This document shows positions 29,364-39,657 of a DNA stretch of 54,883 bases, piece after piece. Positions within the stretch are counted from its first letter, which is position 1. Every line of letters starts with the position of its first letter. The DNA is from Gammaproteobacteria bacterium (GTDB taxonomy: Bacteria; Pseudomonadota; Gammaproteobacteria; GCA-2400775), in NCBI GenBank assembly GCA_013151045.1, contig JAADIY010000009.1, positions 1-54,883 of the forward strand. The letters are read 5' to 3'. Made by a program: the position numbers and the translations under genes. The notes under the pieces are model-generated. The model saw only the letters and a list, made by a program, of their open reading frames with translations, did not search any database and had not been told where the DNA came from.

Positions 29364-30401
29364 ATGGAACTTGCATTTGGTAATTGGTCGGTTTTAACGA
29401 CAAACTTTTTGATTATTTTGTATATGGCGCTAGGTGGTGTAACGCTATCGTCGATATTGCATCTGTGCAACGGTAAGTGGCGCTTTGAAGTGCGTGATAT
29501 CGCCTGCTCAATGGCGGTGTTATTTCCCCTAGCCTTTATATTGATGTTGATCTTGCTGGTTAACGGTGAGAATACTTTCCAGTGGTTAGCAGGTGCTCAT
29601 GATGGTGATGCACATTTGCCCGTATGGCATGACTACACGTTCTTAGTGCTGCGCCAAGTTATCGGCTTTATTGCTATTTTTGTGTTGTATAGAGTGTTCA
29701 TTCGCTTTCAAAAGCTAAGTGAAATTGATAAATCCTATAAATCGCAGCGCCGTTTTCGTAATATTGCTTTGTTAATTCCATTCGCATATGTGACCTATGG
29801 TTCGATGATTGCTTGGGATTATGAAATGACTATGTGGCCGAATTGGCACAGCGCGAGTTATGCATTCTATCATTTCCAAAGTAATTTCCATTTGTATCTA
29901 GCGTCTTTTACTATCTTGTTGTATCTACTTGCGCGTAGCGGCAAGTTAGCCACACCTTTGGACGAGCCTAAGATCTTTAACTACATGGCCCAATTCATGT
30001 TGGGTATGACGATTCTTTATACCTACCTTTATTTCACGCAATATTTGATCATGTGGTACGGCCGTTTTCCAGAAGAGATGGCGCGTTTCAATAACATGAT
30101 GTTTTATGATTATGCGAAAATTTGGTGGGCATTCTTGATGCTTAAGTTTGTTATTCCATTCTGTACATTTGCGCTGACGCCAAACCGACATAATCCACAC
30201 GTGATTTTCTTGGTGGCGTGTTCAATCGTTGTGGGTACATGGCTAGAGCGTTATACCTGGATATCGGGTTCTATCCAGGGTGAATACCACATCCCAATGA
30301 CGCATTGGTTTGATATCGTCGTTACTGTATTGATTGCTGTTGTGGCATTTTTAGCAGTACGATGGTCGCTTGCACGCAACGGGTTGCTTAAAGTGTCATA
30401 A
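29364..30401 (+). CDS. actF: ACIII membrane subunit ActF (NrfD-like)
   Basis: Second polytopic membrane subunit of ACIII, distantly related to ActC and lacking a clear quinol site in the family. About ten hydrophobic helices in 345 aa; characteristic segments are WHDYTFLVLRQVIGFIAIFV, YGSMIAWDYEMTMWPNWHS and YLYFTQYLIMWYGRFPEE. Last gene of the act operon and followed by a strong hairpin. No cytochrome oxidase genes follow, although they often do in other ACIII clusters. Confidence 0.9.
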   Translation: MELAFGNWSVLTTNFLIILYMALGGVTLSSILHLCNGKWRFEVRDIACSMAVLFPLAFILMLILLVNGENTFQWLAGAHDGDAHLPVWHDYTFLVLRQVIGFIAIFVLYRVFIRFQKLSEIDKSYKSQRRFRNIALLIPFAYVTYGSMIAWDYEMTMWPNWHSASYAFYHFQSNFHLYLASFTILLYLLARSGKLATPLDEPKIFNYMAQFMLGMTILYTYLYFTQYLIMWYGRFPEEMARFNNMMFYDYAKIWWAFLMLKFVIPFCTFALTPNRHNPHVIFLVACSIVVGTWLERYTWISGSIQGEYHIPMTHWFDIVVTVLIAVVAFLAVRWSLARNGLLKVS

Positions 30402-30427
30402 TCATATTCAATAAGATGTAAGACAGC

Positions 30428-30457
30428 AGAGCGCCCCTTAGCAGTAAGGGGCGCTCT
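30428..30457 (+). terminator. hairpin after actF
   Basis: A perfect 13-bp stem (AGAGCGCCCCTTA / TAAGGGGCGCTCT) with a four-base loop (GCAG) lies 27 bases after the actF stop. The run of T that usually follows an intrinsic terminator is weak (ACTCATTTA), so it may act as a 3' stability element as well as a terminator of the act operon. Confidence 0.65.
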
Positions 30458-30578
30458 ACTCATTTATGGGTTACGGAAAGTTTGCTTAACGCAGCGAGTC
30501 GTAGCCGCTATTGGCGAGACAGCCTAGTTTGGGTTCTTTTTGCGCCACTGATTTTTAAACTTAACGATGGTAACTATT

Positions 30579-31253
30579 ATGCAAGACGCCAAAATCGCTC
30601 CTTCAATTTTATCAGCAAACTTCGCCAAGCTCGGTGAAGAAGTTGATAACGTTCTCGCCGCTGGCGCAGATATCGTTCATTTTGATGTGATGGATAACCA
30701 CTATGTGCCGAATCTGACTATTGGTCCTTTGGTTTGTGAAGCTTTACGTAAGCACGGTGTGACTGCCGAGATCGATGTCCATTTGATGGTTAAACCCGTG
30801 GACCGTGTTATTGGCGATTTTGCTGATGCCGGTGCGAGCTTTATTACTTTTCATCCGGAAGCTAGTGAACACATTGATCGCTCACTGCAGTTGGTTCGTG
30901 ATCGCGGCTGTAAGTCTGGTCTTGTTTTTAACCCAGCGACGCCATTACATCATCTCAAGCACGTGATGGATAAAATCGATATGGTTTTATTGATGTCAGT
31001 TAATCCGGGTTTTGGTGGACAATCATTTATTCCGGCGACATTGGATAAGCTTCGCGAAGCACGCCAGTTGATTGATGAAAGTGGTTACGATATTCGTCTT
31101 GAAATTGATGGTGGCGTAAAAGTCGACAATATTCATGATATCGCCGCAGCAGGTGCTGATACCTTTGTTGCTGGTTCTGCTATTTTTGGTGCGGATGATT
31201 ACAAAACAGTCATCGATAAAATGCGTGCAGAAATCGCACGTGCACACGGTTAA
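30579..31253 (+). CDS. rpe: ribulose-phosphate 3-epimerase
   Basis: Interconverts ribulose 5-phosphate and xylulose 5-phosphate in the pentose phosphate pathway. Metal and substrate motifs: [47 protein letters not shown] and EIDGGV. ATG 30579 ([11 protein letters not shown]) matches the usual short N-terminus; an in-frame ATG at 30567 cannot be excluded. It is followed by gph and trpE, the conserved rpe-gph-trp order. Confidence 0.95.
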   Translation: MQDAKIAPSILSANFAKLGEEVDNVLAAGADIVHFDVMDNHYVPNLTIGPLVCEALRKHGVTAEIDVHLMVKPVDRVIGDFADAGASFITFHPEASEHIDRSLQLVRDRGCKSGLVFNPATPLHHLKHVMDKIDMVLLMSVNPGFGGQSFIPATLDKLREARQLIDESGYDIRLEIDGGVKVDNIHDIAAAGADTFVAGSAIFGADDYKTVIDKMRAEIARAHG

Positions 31254-31265
31254 TTGTAGATAAAT

Positions 31266-31946
31266 ATGTTTCAACGCTTACCTAAAGCGGTATTGATCGA
31301 TGTCGACGGCACCATGGTTGATAGTGTGCCGGATCTCGCTTATTGCGCTGATGAAATGATGAAGGCGCTAGGTATGGCTGCCCATGGCGAAGATAAGGTT
31401 CGCCATTGGGTGGGCAATGGTGTGGAGCGTCTTGTCCGCCGCTCATTGATCGGTCAATTAGATGGTGAGCCCGATGAAGCATTATTTGAGCGAGCCTATC
31501 CACTATATCTTGAGCTTTACGAAGCGAATACCTGTGAGCGCAGTGCGCTATATCCAGGTGTTAGAGAAGGAATAGACTATCTTAAAAATGCTGGTGTGCG
31601 AGTTGGTTGTGTGACGAACAAAGCTGAGCAATTTACAGTGCCACTGTTAAAGACATTGAATCTGTATCAAGATTTTGAAATTGTCATTAGTGGTGACACG
31701 TTAGCAAAGAAAAAACCTGATCCAATGCCGTTATTACATGGCGCGAAACATTTCTCGGTAGCGGCGAATGAGGCGATGATGATTGGCGATTCAATCAGCG
31801 ATGTTAAAGCAGCGCGCGCCGCAGGCTTTGATATCGTCTGCATGACTTATGGTTATAATCACGGTGTTGATATTAGGGACTCTAAGCCCGATGCCGTGAT
31901 AGACAGCATGGCAGAACTGTCTGGACTGTTCCCCGCGGCGGCTTAA
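31266..31946 (+). CDS. gph: phosphoglycolate phosphatase
   Basis: HAD-superfamily phosphatase that removes phosphate from 2-phosphoglycolate, a product of DNA 3'-end repair. HAD motif I is DVDGTMVDS (about residues 12-20), motif II VGCVTNK, and motifs III/IV KKKPDPMP and MIGDSISDVKAARAAG. 226 aa. It starts 12 bases after rpe and ends 15 bases before trpE. Confidence 0.92.
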   Translation: MFQRLPKAVLIDVDGTMVDSVPDLAYCADEMMKALGMAAHGEDKVRHWVGNGVERLVRRSLIGQLDGEPDEALFERAYPLYLELYEANTCERSALYPGVREGIDYLKNAGVRVGCVTNKAEQFTVPLLKTLNLYQDFEIVISGDTLAKKKPDPMPLLHGAKHFSVAANEAMMIGDSISDVKAARAAGFDIVCMTYGYNHGVDIRDSKPDAVIDSMAELSGLFPAAA

Positions 31947-31961
31947 AAAGGGTTGGCTTTG

Positions 31962-33464
31962 ATGCAATACGAACAATTTAAGCATCTAGCAAGTCAAGGC
32001 TATAACCGTATTCCGGTTATGCGAGAAGTTAGCGCAGATCTTGATACGCCATTGAGCGTTTATCTAAAGTTGGCTGATGCGCCTTATTCTTATTTATTTG
32101 AATCGATGCAAGGTGGCGAGAAATGGGGTCGCTATTCCATTATCGGTTTGCCGTGTCGTAGTCACGTACGTGTTGACGATCATGATATTCAATACATCGA
32201 AGAAGGGCGTGTATTAGAACAGGCTACCGTGGCTGACCCACTAGCCTGGCTGCAATCATTTCAAGCACGGTTTCGCGTTCCTGACTTACCTGACTTACCG
32301 CGTTTTAATGGTGGCTTGGTGGGTTTTTTTGGCTATGACACTGTTCGTTATATTGAGCCAAGGTTAGCAGACAAAGAACATAACGATAGTATTGCCACAC
32401 CGGATATTCTATTGATGGTGTCGGATGAAGTCGTCGTGTTTGATAACCTTGCTGGCAAAGCCTATATGGTGGTCTACGTCGATTTGGCGCGCGATGATGC
32501 TTGGGGTTATGCGCAATGGCGTTTAGATGGGTTATGCGAACAGCTCAGAAAACCATTGGCTTATACCGCATCGAAGTCCAGTGATACCGAGGTACGAGAA
32601 GAAGACTTTATTTCAGGTTTTAGTCAAGAAGGCTTTGAGTCGGCTGTAGAAAAAGCCAAGCAATATATTGTCGATGGCGACATTATGCAGGTGGTGTTAT
32701 CGCAGCGTATGACGATAGACTTTGATGTTGAGCCCATCGAGCTCTACCGAGCTTTGCGCAGCCTTAATCCGTCTCCCTATATGTATTATCTCGATATGTC
32801 TGACTTCCATATTGTTGGTTCATCGCCAGAGATTTTGACGCGTTATGAAAACGGTGAGGTCACAGTGCGACCTATCGCGGGTACACGTCGTCGAGGTAAA
32901 ACAGAACATGAAGATCAGCGTCTAGAAAAAGAATTATTAGCAGACCCAAAAGAATGTGCTGAGCATTTAATGTTGATTGATTTAGGCCGTAATGATGTGG
33001 GTCGTGTTGCAACTACTGGCAGTGTCAAACTCACCGAAAACATGCTCATTGAGCGCTACTCGCATGTGATGCATATCGTGTCGAATGTGGTTGGTGAGTT
33101 AAAGCCTGAATTGAATGCTTATGATGTATTACGCGGGACATTTCCTGCAGGAACAGTGAGCGGCGCACCGAAAGTGCGCGCAATGGAAATTATTGATGAG
33201 CTAGAGCCGGTGAAGCGTGGCATTTATGCTGGTGCTGTGGGTTATATCGGTTGGAATGGCAATATGGATACCGCCATAGCAATTCGAACGGCAGTGATTA
33301 AAGACAAGACCTTACATATTCAAGCGGGCGCAGGAATCGTTGCGGACAGTGTTCCCAGCCGCGAATGGCAGGAAACGATGAATAAGGGCCGAGCGATATT
33401 CCGTGCTGTGGCACTTGCTAAGGCAGGTCTTACGAGTAACGATTCGTATAATGAAGATGAGTAA
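31962..33464 (+). CDS. trpE: anthranilate synthase component I
   Basis: Converts chorismate to anthranilate using ammonia delivered by TrpG. The chorismate-binding core is clear: [47 protein letters not shown] and [20 protein letters not shown]. About 500 aa. ATG 31962 is chosen over a TTG nine bases upstream because an AAAAGGG site precedes it. No leader peptide or attenuator space exists between gph and trpE. Confidence 0.96.
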   Translation: MQYEQFKHLASQGYNRIPVMREVSADLDTPLSVYLKLADAPYSYLFESMQGGEKWGRYSIIGLPCRSHVRVDDHDIQYIEEGRVLEQATVADPLAWLQSFQARFRVPDLPDLPRFNGGLVGFFGYDTVRYIEPRLADKEHNDSIATPDILLMVSDEVVVFDNLAGKAYMVVYVDLARDDAWGYAQWRLDGLCEQLRKPLAYTASKSSDTEVREEDFISGFSQEGFESAVEKAKQYIVDGDIMQVVLSQRMTIDFDVEPIELYRALRSLNPSPYMYYLDMSDFHIVGSSPEILTRYENGEVTVRPIAGTRRRGKTEHEDQRLEKELLADPKECAEHLMLIDLGRNDVGRVATTGSVKLTENMLIERYSHVMHIVSNVVGELKPELNAYDVLRGTFPAGTVSGAPKVRAMEIIDELEPVKRGIYAGAVGYIGWNGNMDTAIAIRTAVIKDKTLHIQAGAGIVADSVPSREWQETMNKGRAIFRAVALAKAGLTSNDSYNEDE

Positions 33465-33490
33465 GGCTTAGCTTACAAAGGTTTCGATGC

Positions 33491-34072
33491 ATGCTGTTAA
33501 TGATTGATAATTACGATTCGTTTACTTATAACTTGGTGCAATATTTTGGCGAGTTAGGTGAAGATGTGCGCGTCCATCGTAATGATATGATCGATATTGA
33601 CGCGTTAAAAGAAATGAAACCTGATCGCATTGTTGTTTCACCCGGCCCTTGTACGCCTAATGAAGCGGGTATTTCCTTAGAGTCTATTGAACGTTTTGCT
33701 GGGCATGTGCCGATTTTGGGTGTGTGTTTGGGCCACCAAAGTATCGGTCAGGCCTATGGTGGTAAAATTGTTCACGCTAAGCAAATCATGCATGGTAAAA
33801 CTTCGATGATTCATCATAATAATAAAGGCGTGTTTGCTGGCTTGCCGAGCCCTTTCGAAGCAACGCGTTACCACTCATTAGTGATAGCGTCAGATAGTTT
33901 GCCTGATTGTTTGGAAGTGACAGCATGGACAGAAGATGACAATGGCGAACTCGATGAAATCATGGGTGTGCGTCATAAAACTGATTTGGTCGAGGGGGTT
34001 CAGTTTCATCCGGAGTCGATTTTAAGTCAGCATGGTCATGATCTTCTGCGTAACTTTATTGAAATGTCTTAA
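33491..34072 (+). CDS. trpG: anthranilate synthase component II (glutaminase)
   Basis: Class I amidotransferase that supplies ammonia to TrpE; in many bacteria it also serves PabB in folate synthesis. Start motif [20 protein letters not shown], nucleophile Cys in [17 protein letters not shown], and His-Glu in [12 protein letters not shown]. 193 aa. 26 bases after trpE, 46 before trpD. Confidence 0.96.
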   Translation: MLLMIDNYDSFTYNLVQYFGELGEDVRVHRNDMIDIDALKEMKPDRIVVSPGPCTPNEAGISLESIERFAGHVPILGVCLGHQSIGQAYGGKIVHAKQIMHGKTSMIHHNNKGVFAGLPSPFEATRYHSLVIASDSLPDCLEVTAWTEDDNGELDEIMGVRHKTDLVEGVQFHPESILSQHGHDLLRNFIEMS

Positions 34073-34118
34073 GCGAAAGGCTCAGCAAAATACTTGTAAG
34101 TCATAGTGTTAAATAATA

Positions 34119-35141
34119 ATGAATATTCAAGCAGCTATTAAACAACTGACAGAGCGTGGCGATATGTCGCGTGAGGCAATGACAGCGGTCATGCGCGACA
34201 TAATGAGTGGTGAGGCAACCCCAGCACAAGTGGGTGGTTTCCTTATTGCGTTGCGCATGAAAGGTGAAACCGTTGATGAGATTACCGCTGCTGCTGGCGT
34301 TATGCGCGAGCTGGCGACAAAAATAGAGCTTGATAAGCCTTATTTAGTTGATACCTGTGGTACAGGTGGCGATGGTGCCAGTACTTTTAATATTTCTACG
34401 GCAGTGACGTTTGTTGTTGCCGCAGCAGGTGGCAGTGTCGCTAAGCATGGCAACCGATCCGTCTCAAGTTCAAGCGGTAGTGCTGACTTGCTAGAAGCCG
34501 CAGGTGTTAACTTGGCGTTGACGCCTGAGCAAGTAAAAACGTGTATCGATAAGTTAGGCGTTGGGTTTCTTTTTGCGCCGATGTATCACAGCGCAATGAA
34601 GCACGCTATTGGACCGAGAAAAGAAATGGCGGTGCGCACTGTCTTTAATTTGTTAGGCCCGTTGACCAACCCTGCATCTGCGCCGAATCAAGTATTGGGC
34701 GTGTTTGCTAAGGAATGGTTGGAGCCGCTGGCTTATGTGCTTAAAAATTTAGGTAGTCGACATGTCTTAGTGGTAAATGCTGATGATGGTTTAGATGAAA
34801 TCAGTATTGGCAGTGCAACGAATGTTTGCGAGTTGAAAGACGGTAAGGTGTTGAGCTATCAAATAACACCAGAGCAGTTTGGACTACAGCGCGCGGATAT
34901 TGCTGAATTAGCGGTTGATAACGCAGAGCAGAGTTTGGCGAAAATAAATGAAGTGTTTAGCAATGCGGTTGGTCCAGCGTTAGATATTGTTCTGCTTAAC
35001 TCCGGTGCAGCGATTTATGCAGCAGGGTTAACCGATACTATGCAAGCAGGTATCGACAAGGCACGTGAATGTATCGCCGACGGCGGCGCAAGTCGTAAAC
35101 TGGCCGCGTTGATCGAAACCAGCAATGAGATGGGTGCTTAG
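34119..35141 (+). CDS. trpD: anthranilate phosphoribosyltransferase
   Basis: Transfers the phosphoribosyl group from PRPP to anthranilate. Signatures: [18 protein letters not shown] (PRPP loop), [19 protein letters not shown] and [20 protein letters not shown]. 340 aa, stand-alone, not fused to TrpG. The next gene, trpC, begins one base after its stop codon. Confidence 0.96.
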   Translation: MNIQAAIKQLTERGDMSREAMTAVMRDIMSGEATPAQVGGFLIALRMKGETVDEITAAAGVMRELATKIELDKPYLVDTCGTGGDGASTFNISTAVTFVVAAAGGSVAKHGNRSVSSSSGSADLLEAAGVNLALTPEQVKTCIDKLGVGFLFAPMYHSAMKHAIGPRKEMAVRTVFNLLGPLTNPASAPNQVLGVFAKEWLEPLAYVLKNLGSRHVLVVNADDGLDEISIGSATNVCELKDGKVLSYQITPEQFGLQRADIAELAVDNAEQSLAKINEVFSNAVGPALDIVLLNSGAAIYAAGLTDTMQAGIDKARECIADGGASRKLAALIETSNEMGA

Positions 35142-35142
35142 C

Positions 35143-35955
35143 ATGGGAGATAGTCCTACCCCTGATATTTTGGCGCGGATTATTACGCGTAAAATAGAAG
35201 AAATCACTGAGAGCTGTGAGAAAAAGCCGTTATCAGTATTGGCGGCTGAAGTAGAGCACTTAATGCCTGCGCGCGGATTTTATAAAGCCATGCGTGCAAA
35301 GATCGATGCGGGTGATGCGGCGGTTATTGCCGAGATTAAAAAGGCGTCTCCTAGTAAGGGTGTGCTACGAGAGAACTTTGACCCGATGACAATCGCGCAA
35401 AGTTATCAGCAGGCAGGGGCCGCGTGTTTGTCAGTGTTAACAGATGTCGATTTTTTTCAAGGCTCTTTAGATTATTTGTCGGCGGTGCGTACATGCTGCG
35501 ATCTGCCTTTGTTGCGCAAAGACTTTATGGTTGATCCCTATCAAGTGTATGAAGCCCGTGTTGCAGGTGCTGATGCTATTTTATTAATCGTAGCTGTGCT
35601 TGGTGATCCGTTAATGCATGAGTTGGCTGCTACCGCAGCTAACCTGGGTTTAGATGTTTTGGTAGAAGCGCATAATGCTGAAGAGCTTGATCGCGCCCTA
35701 CAGCTAGATACACCATTAATTGGCATAAATAACCGTAATTTGCGTACTTTTGATACGAGCTTAGATACGACGCTGGATTTATTAGAGCGTATTCCTGATG
35801 ATCGCTTAGTCATTACCGAAAGTGGAATTCATACGGCTGCTGATGTATCGCGACTGCGTGAGAGCGATGTCCATGCTTTTTTGGTTGGTGAAGCTTTTAT
35901 GCGCGCAGAAAACCCAGGCGATCAGTTGCAGGCATTGTTTAGCACGGCGGGTTAA
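35143..35955 (+). CDS. trpC: indole-3-glycerol phosphate synthase
   Basis: TIM-barrel enzyme closing the indole ring. Motifs: [15 protein letters not shown]-type segment ([20 protein letters not shown]), [45 protein letters not shown] and [12 protein letters not shown]. The frame opens upstream, but ATG 35143, one base past the trpD stop, is the sensible start (about 270 aa). Monofunctional, not fused to TrpF. Convergent with crp, four bases apart. Confidence 0.95.
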   Translation: MGDSPTPDILARIITRKIEEITESCEKKPLSVLAAEVEHLMPARGFYKAMRAKIDAGDAAVIAEIKKASPSKGVLRENFDPMTIAQSYQQAGAACLSVLTDVDFFQGSLDYLSAVRTCCDLPLLRKDFMVDPYQVYEARVAGADAILLIVAVLGDPLMHELAATAANLGLDVLVEAHNAEELDRALQLDTPLIGINNRNLRTFDTSLDTTLDLLERIPDDRLVITESGIHTAADVSRLRESDVHAFLVGEAFMRAENPGDQLQALFSTAG

Positions 35956-35959
35956 GTGT

Positions 35960-36595
35960 TTAGCGTGTGCCAAACACAACCATCGTTTTGCCGTGCGCGG
36001 TGATAAGCCCTTGCGCTTCCATAGTTTTCAAAACGCGACCAACCATTTCTCGCGAGCAGCCAACAATTCGACCAAGCTCTTGTCGAGTGATCTTGATCTG
36101 CATGCCGTCTGGATGAGTCATCGCATCAGGTTGCTTGGTTAGCTCGAGTAATGCGCCAGCGACACGACCGGCAACATCCATAAAGGCGAGGCGTCCGACG
36201 TTGTTGCTGGTTCGACGCAAGCGAAGGGCCATTTGTGATGCCAGTAAAAATAGAATTTCAGGATCATCTTTAGCAAGACGGCGAAATTTCTCGTAGCTGA
36301 TCTCAGCAATTTCACAGGCACCACGTGCTCGAATCCATGCGCTACGTTTGGCATCGTTATCAAATAAGCCCATTTCGCCAAAAAAATCGCCTTCGTTGAG
36401 ATAGGCTAATACAATTTCACGACCGTCATCGTCTTCGATGAGTACGGTAACGGATGCTTTAACGATATAATGCAGCACATCAGGCGTATCGCCTGCGTGA
36501 ATGATGATATTTTTGTTGTTGTAATGGCGTCGATGACAATGGCTAAGAAAGCGATCGATCATCGGGTTAGTAAATTTTTGGACTAATTGCCCCAT
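35960..36595 (-). CDS. crp: cAMP receptor protein (CRP/Vfr)
   Basis: Global transcription regulator that binds cAMP. The N-terminal cyclic-nucleotide domain contains [20 protein letters not shown], with the phosphate-binding Glu and Arg, and the C-terminal helix-turn-helix contains [20 protein letters not shown], nearly identical to E. coli CRP, followed by ISAHGKT-like [14 protein letters not shown]. 211 aa. Its position after trpC and next to an OsmC gene matches vfr in Pseudomonas. Confidence 0.95.
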   Translation of the reverse strand: MGQLVQKFTNPMIDRFLSHCHRRHYNNKNIIIHAGDTPDVLHYIVKASVTVLIEDDDGREIVLAYLNEGDFFGEMGLFDNDAKRSAWIRARGACEIAEISYEKFRRLAKDDPEILFLLASQMALRLRRTSNNVGRLAFMDVAGRVAGALLELTKQPDAMTHPDGMQIKITRQELGRIVGCSREMVGRVLKTMEAQGLITAHGKTMVVFGTR

Positions 36596-36701
36596 TGTAG
36601 CTTCGCTCCGGCACAGAAGGTTTGTGCACCTTGAATCACAGTTAACCTTATAGCGGCGTGAGTCCGGGTCACTTTATTATTAATCATATGGGAGAAAAGG
36701 C

Positions 36702-37127
36702 ATGAATTGCCGGATAAAATGGGTCGAAGATGCTATGTTTGTAGGCGAGTCTGATAGCGGCCACGCTGTGGTAATAGATGGCCCGCCAGACGGTGGTGGA
36801 CGCAATATGGGTATGAGGCCGATGGAGCTGCTGCTGCTGGGAATGGGCAGTTGTAGTGCTTATGATGTTGTGCACATATTAAAGAAATCACGTCAGCCGG
36901 TAGCTGATTGTGTCGCTGAGCTCAGTGCTGAACGCGCTGATACGGTTCCTAAAGTATTTACCAAAATTCATATCCACTTTATTGTGAGTGGTAAAGGTTT
37001 GGCTGAATCATCGGTGAAGCGAGCAGTCGAATTATCGGCTGATAAATATTGTTCGGCGTCAATTATGTTGGCGAAGGCGGCTGAGATTAGCCACGATTTT
37101 GAAATAATTGATATGGCTGACGAGTAA
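36702..37127 (+). CDS. OsmC family protein (YhfA-like)
   Basis: A 141-aa OsmC-like protein. This family includes peroxide-reducing thiol enzymes with two Cys; here the expected positions are MGSCSAYDVVHILKK and KYCSASIMLAKAAEI, each with one Cys. A neighbour of crp in E. coli (yhfA) and Pseudomonas too, in divergent orientation, which supports this subgroup. Physiological substrate unknown. Confidence 0.88.
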   Translation: MNCRIKWVEDAMFVGESDSGHAVVIDGPPDGGGRNMGMRPMELLLLGMGSCSAYDVVHILKKSRQPVADCVAELSAERADTVPKVFTKIHIHFIVSGKGLAESSVKRAVELSADKYCSASIMLAKAAEISHDFEIIDMADE

Positions 37128-37178
37128 GCGCTCGGCAGTTACGTCAACAGTAGTAAACGATTTTACGAGGAGAAAATA

Positions 37179-37616
37179 ATGCAACGCCCTGAATCAAGTG
37201 GCCGGCTACATCATGTGGCGCTGTCTGTCATCAATATGGAGAAGTGTGAGAAATTCTATATTGATGTGTTAGGTATGACGGTTGAGTGGCGCCCTGATGA
37301 TGACAATGTTTATTTAACATCAGGCCATGACAGTTTGGCCTTGCATCGTTCGCGTCGTGAGCCCAACCCGAGCCGTATTCAAAAGCTAGATCACATCGGG
37401 TTTGTTGTTGATAGCCCCGAGCTTGTGAGCGAATGGTTTAAATTTTTGGTAGAAAATGACGTGCCGATTGTGGCGAGACCTAAAGAACATCGTGACGGTG
37501 CTCATAGCTGCTACTGTTTAGACCCTGATTCAAATAAGGTGCAGATTATTTATCATCCACCTTTAGCACCTAAAGTAAAAAAGGTTGAAGACGTCGGAGA
37601 AGTTGAGGCTAGCTAA
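37179..37616 (+). CDS. VOC-family (glyoxalase/dioxygenase-like) protein
   Basis: A 145-aa protein with the paired beta-alpha-beta-beta-beta fold of the vicinal-oxygen-chelate family: LHHVALSVINMEKCEKFYIDVLGM in the first half and LDHIGFVVDSPELVSEWFKFL in the second, with possible metal ligands His (HHVAL), His (DHIGF) and Glu/Gln near VQIIYHPP. Substrate unknown. The last four bases overlap the end of the convergent coq7. Confidence 0.85.
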   Translation: MQRPESSGRLHHVALSVINMEKCEKFYIDVLGMTVEWRPDDDNVYLTSGHDSLALHRSRREPNPSRIQKLDHIGFVVDSPELVSEWFKFLVENDVPIVARPKEHRDGAHSCYCLDPDSNKVQIIYHPPLAPKVKKVEDVGEVEAS

Positions 37617-38257
37617 ATATAGCGCGCGCTTATTGTCATTAACTTTGCCGATAAGCTCATTAATTTTTTAATGGGTATAGGCAGGTCTTCAGCACCTGAT
37701 GCGCGTGCGGCGGCGGCATGTTCGCCTTCATCGTGTTGCATTTGCTGCAATATGGCGCGACTTTTTTCATCTTGCTCTGGTAGCTCGTTAAGATGTTCTT
37801 CTAGGTGTTTCATGACCTGGTGTTCGGTTTCTTCAATAAAGCCATAGCTCCAGCGATCACCACTTTGGCCGGCGAGAATGCCAATGGCAACAGACCCGGC
37901 GTACCAGATGGGGTTTAAATGGCTGACACGGCTATCGAGTTCGTTGAGGCGTTGTTCGCACCAGTGGAGATGATCACCTTCTTCGGCAGCGGCTTGGCGC
38001 ATTTGCTGTTTGGCATCAGATGATTTGGCGCTAAGAGCTTGGCCAAGATAAAGCCCTTGTGCTGCGACTTCGCCAGCGTGATTGACGCGCATTAATGCGG
38101 CTGACAATTTCTTTTCGTTCTCATCTAGAGCCTTGTCTTCAATTTTGGCGGCAGGGTTAGCACGAAGAGCAGGCGCGCTGCTAGCGTCTTTACTCAGCAG
38201 GTTTTGAATGTCGCTGAGAAAGTGATCTAGGCGTGAATACTGGCGTTGAGAATGCAT
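37613..38257 (-). CDS. coq7: ubiquinone biosynthesis di-iron hydroxylase Coq7
   Basis: Hydroxylates 2-polyprenyl-3-methyl-6-methoxy-1,4-benzoquinol at C5 (C6 in other numbering) in ubiquinone synthesis. The ferritin-like di-iron ligands appear as MRVNHAGEVAAQGLY, EEGDHLHWCEQRL, ETEHQVMKHLEEH and DEGEHAAAARASG. 214 aa, the Coq7 form found in Pseudomonas and relatives in place of UbiF. Provides the quinone used by ACIII. Confidence 0.94.
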   Translation of the reverse strand: MHSQRQYSRLDHFLSDIQNLLSKDASSAPALRANPAAKIEDKALDENEKKLSAALMRVNHAGEVAAQGLYLGQALSAKSSDAKQQMRQAAAEEGDHLHWCEQRLNELDSRVSHLNPIWYAGSVAIGILAGQSGDRWSYGFIEETEHQVMKHLEEHLNELPEQDEKSRAILQQMQHDEGEHAAAARASGAEDLPIPIKKLMSLSAKLMTISARYI

Positions 38258-38351
38258 AATTTGTCGAGAGTTTGTGTTGTTGAAGAGTATACTCGCTCGC
38301 TAATTATCGGGCTAGCCGCTATTTTTATAGCTGGATTTAAGAGTAATTATT

Positions 38352-38660
38352 ATGAGTTTTTATAAGCATCACGTGTTTTTTTGCACGAACCAACGTAGCG
38401 ATGGTCGTGCCTGTTGCCAGGATAATGGAGCCAGTGAAGTCAGAGATTACGCTAAAAAGCGCATCAAAGAGCTAGAATTATCCGGTGAAGGCAAGGTGCG
38501 CATTAATAGCGCTGGGTGTCTTGATCGCTGTGATTCAGGCCCAGTATTGGTGGTATATCCAGAAGAAACTTGGTATACCTTTGTTGATAAGGAAGATGTC
38601 GATGAGATTATTGACGAGCACCTTGTTAACGGGCGTTCGGTGCCGCGACTACAGATCTGA
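38352..38660 (+). CDS. thioredoxin-like [2Fe-2S] ferredoxin
   Basis: A 102-aa protein of the thioredoxin-fold [2Fe-2S] ferredoxin family. Four cysteines in the expected arrangement: FFCTNQRSDGRACC near the start, then AGCLDRCDSGPVLVVYPE. These proteins are small cytoplasmic electron carriers; partners are unknown. It has its own upstream space divergent from coq7, so probably its own promoter. Confidence 0.88.
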   Translation: MSFYKHHVFFCTNQRSDGRACCQDNGASEVRDYAKKRIKELELSGEGKVRINSAGCLDRCDSGPVLVVYPEETWYTFVDKEDVDEIIDEHLVNGRSVPRLQI

Positions 38661-38673
38661 GATTATCTGACGG

Positions 38674-38679
38674 TATAAT
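38674..38679 (+). promoter_or_regulatory. possible -10 box for rplM-rpsI
   Basis: A perfect TATAAT lies about 78 bases before the rplM ATG. The hexamer 17 bases upstream (ACAGAT) is a poor -35, so the assignment rests on the -10 alone. Confidence 0.35.
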
Positions 38680-38756
38680 CGATAAGGCCTTGTAATTGAG
38701 TTGTATCTAAGCTAACATTTGCCACCCTTTTTTTGGATGTCCTACCGGATAAGTTA

Positions 38757-39185
38757 ATGAAAACGTTTAGCGCAAAAGCAGAGACCGTAACGCGTGACTG
38801 GTTCGTCATAGACGCCAGTGGCAAGACTCTAGGCCGCACAGCTACTGAGATCGCACTTCGTCTGCGTGGCAAGCATAAAGCCGAATTCACCCCGCATGTT
38901 GATACTGGCGACTATATTGTCGTAGTTAATGCTGAGAAAATTGAAGTGACTGGTAATAAAGCAAAAAATAAACTTTATCATCATCATACCGGTTATATCG
39001 GTAGTCTTAAGACCATCAACTTTTCTGATTTGCAGAAAAAAGCGCCGGAGCAAATAATCATTAAAGCCGTTAAAGGCATGTTACCGCGTAACCCATTGGG
39101 CCGTGCAATGATGAAAAAACTCAAAGTTTATGCTGGCCCAGAGCATCAGCATGCCGCGCAACAGCCTATACCATTAGAAATCTAA
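38757..39185 (+). CDS. rplM: 50S ribosomal protein L13
   Basis: Large-subunit protein uL13. Recognised by [20 protein letters not shown] at the start, [29 protein letters not shown] and [23 protein letters not shown] 38757 gives 142 aa, the exact length of the E. coli protein; a longer in-frame start at 38733 is not supported. Operon with rpsI. Confidence 0.98.
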   Translation: MKTFSAKAETVTRDWFVIDASGKTLGRTATEIALRLRGKHKAEFTPHVDTGDYIVVVNAEKIEVTGNKAKNKLYHHHTGYIGSLKTINFSDLQKKAPEQIIIKAVKGMLPRNPLGRAMMKKLKVYAGPEHQHAAQQPIPLEI

Positions 39186-39205
39186 TAAAGCAGAGATACT
39201 GACTC

Positions 39206-39598
39206 ATGGCAGAACAGACCCAATTTTTTACCGGACGCCGTAAAACATCTAGCGCCCGTGTTTCGATCAAGCCTGGTAAAGGTGAGATCACCGTTAATAA
39301 ACAACCGTTAGATATCTACTTCGGTCGTCAGACTGCACGTATGATTGTGCGTCAGCCACTAGAAACCGTTAATCTCTTAGGTAGCTTGGACGTTAACGTT
39401 CGTGTTAAAGGCGGTGGTGGTAGTGGTCAAGCTGGCGCGATTCGCCACGGTATTGCTCGAGCCTTAGCTCAATACGACGAAACATTTCACCCTCTGTTAC
39501 GTAAAGCAGGTTTTATTACCCGTGATGCACGTAAAGTAGAGCGTAAGAAAGTCGGTTTACGTAAAGCGCGTAAGAAACCACAGTTTTCCAAGCGTTAA
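39206..39598 (+). CDS. rpsI: 30S ribosomal protein S9
   Basis: Small-subunit protein uS9 whose C-terminal tail reaches the P-site tRNA. Start [20 protein letters not shown], middle [21 protein letters not shown], and the basic end [14 protein letters not shown] are all typical. 130 aa as in E. coli. In pseudomonads and many relatives petABC (cytochrome bc1) follows rpsI; here it does not. Confidence 0.98.
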   Translation: MAEQTQFFTGRRKTSSARVSIKPGKGEITVNKQPLDIYFGRQTARMIVRQPLETVNLLGSLDVNVRVKGGGGSGQAGAIRHGIARALAQYDETFHPLLRKAGFITRDARKVERKKVGLRKARKKPQFSKR

Positions 39599-39621
39599 CA
39601 ACGCACCGGTCTTCTGGTATC

Positions 39622-39653
39622 AAGGCATCCCCGTTTTTCGGTGATGCCTTTTT
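39622..39653 (+). terminator. intrinsic terminator of rplM-rpsI
   Basis: A 12-bp stem with one mismatch (AAGGCATCCCCG / CGGTGATGCCTT), loop TTTTT, ends in a short T run, 24 bases after the rpsI stop. It separates the ribosomal genes from the tRNA-like sequence immediately downstream. Confidence 0.8.
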
Positions 39654-39657
39654 ACAT

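Noticed and set aside
36623-36680. CRP-binding site between crp and the OsmC gene
   Set aside because: TGTGC..TCACA has an 8-base spacer and GTGA..TCAC a 7-base spacer rather than the proper CRP arrangement; suggestive but not strong enough.
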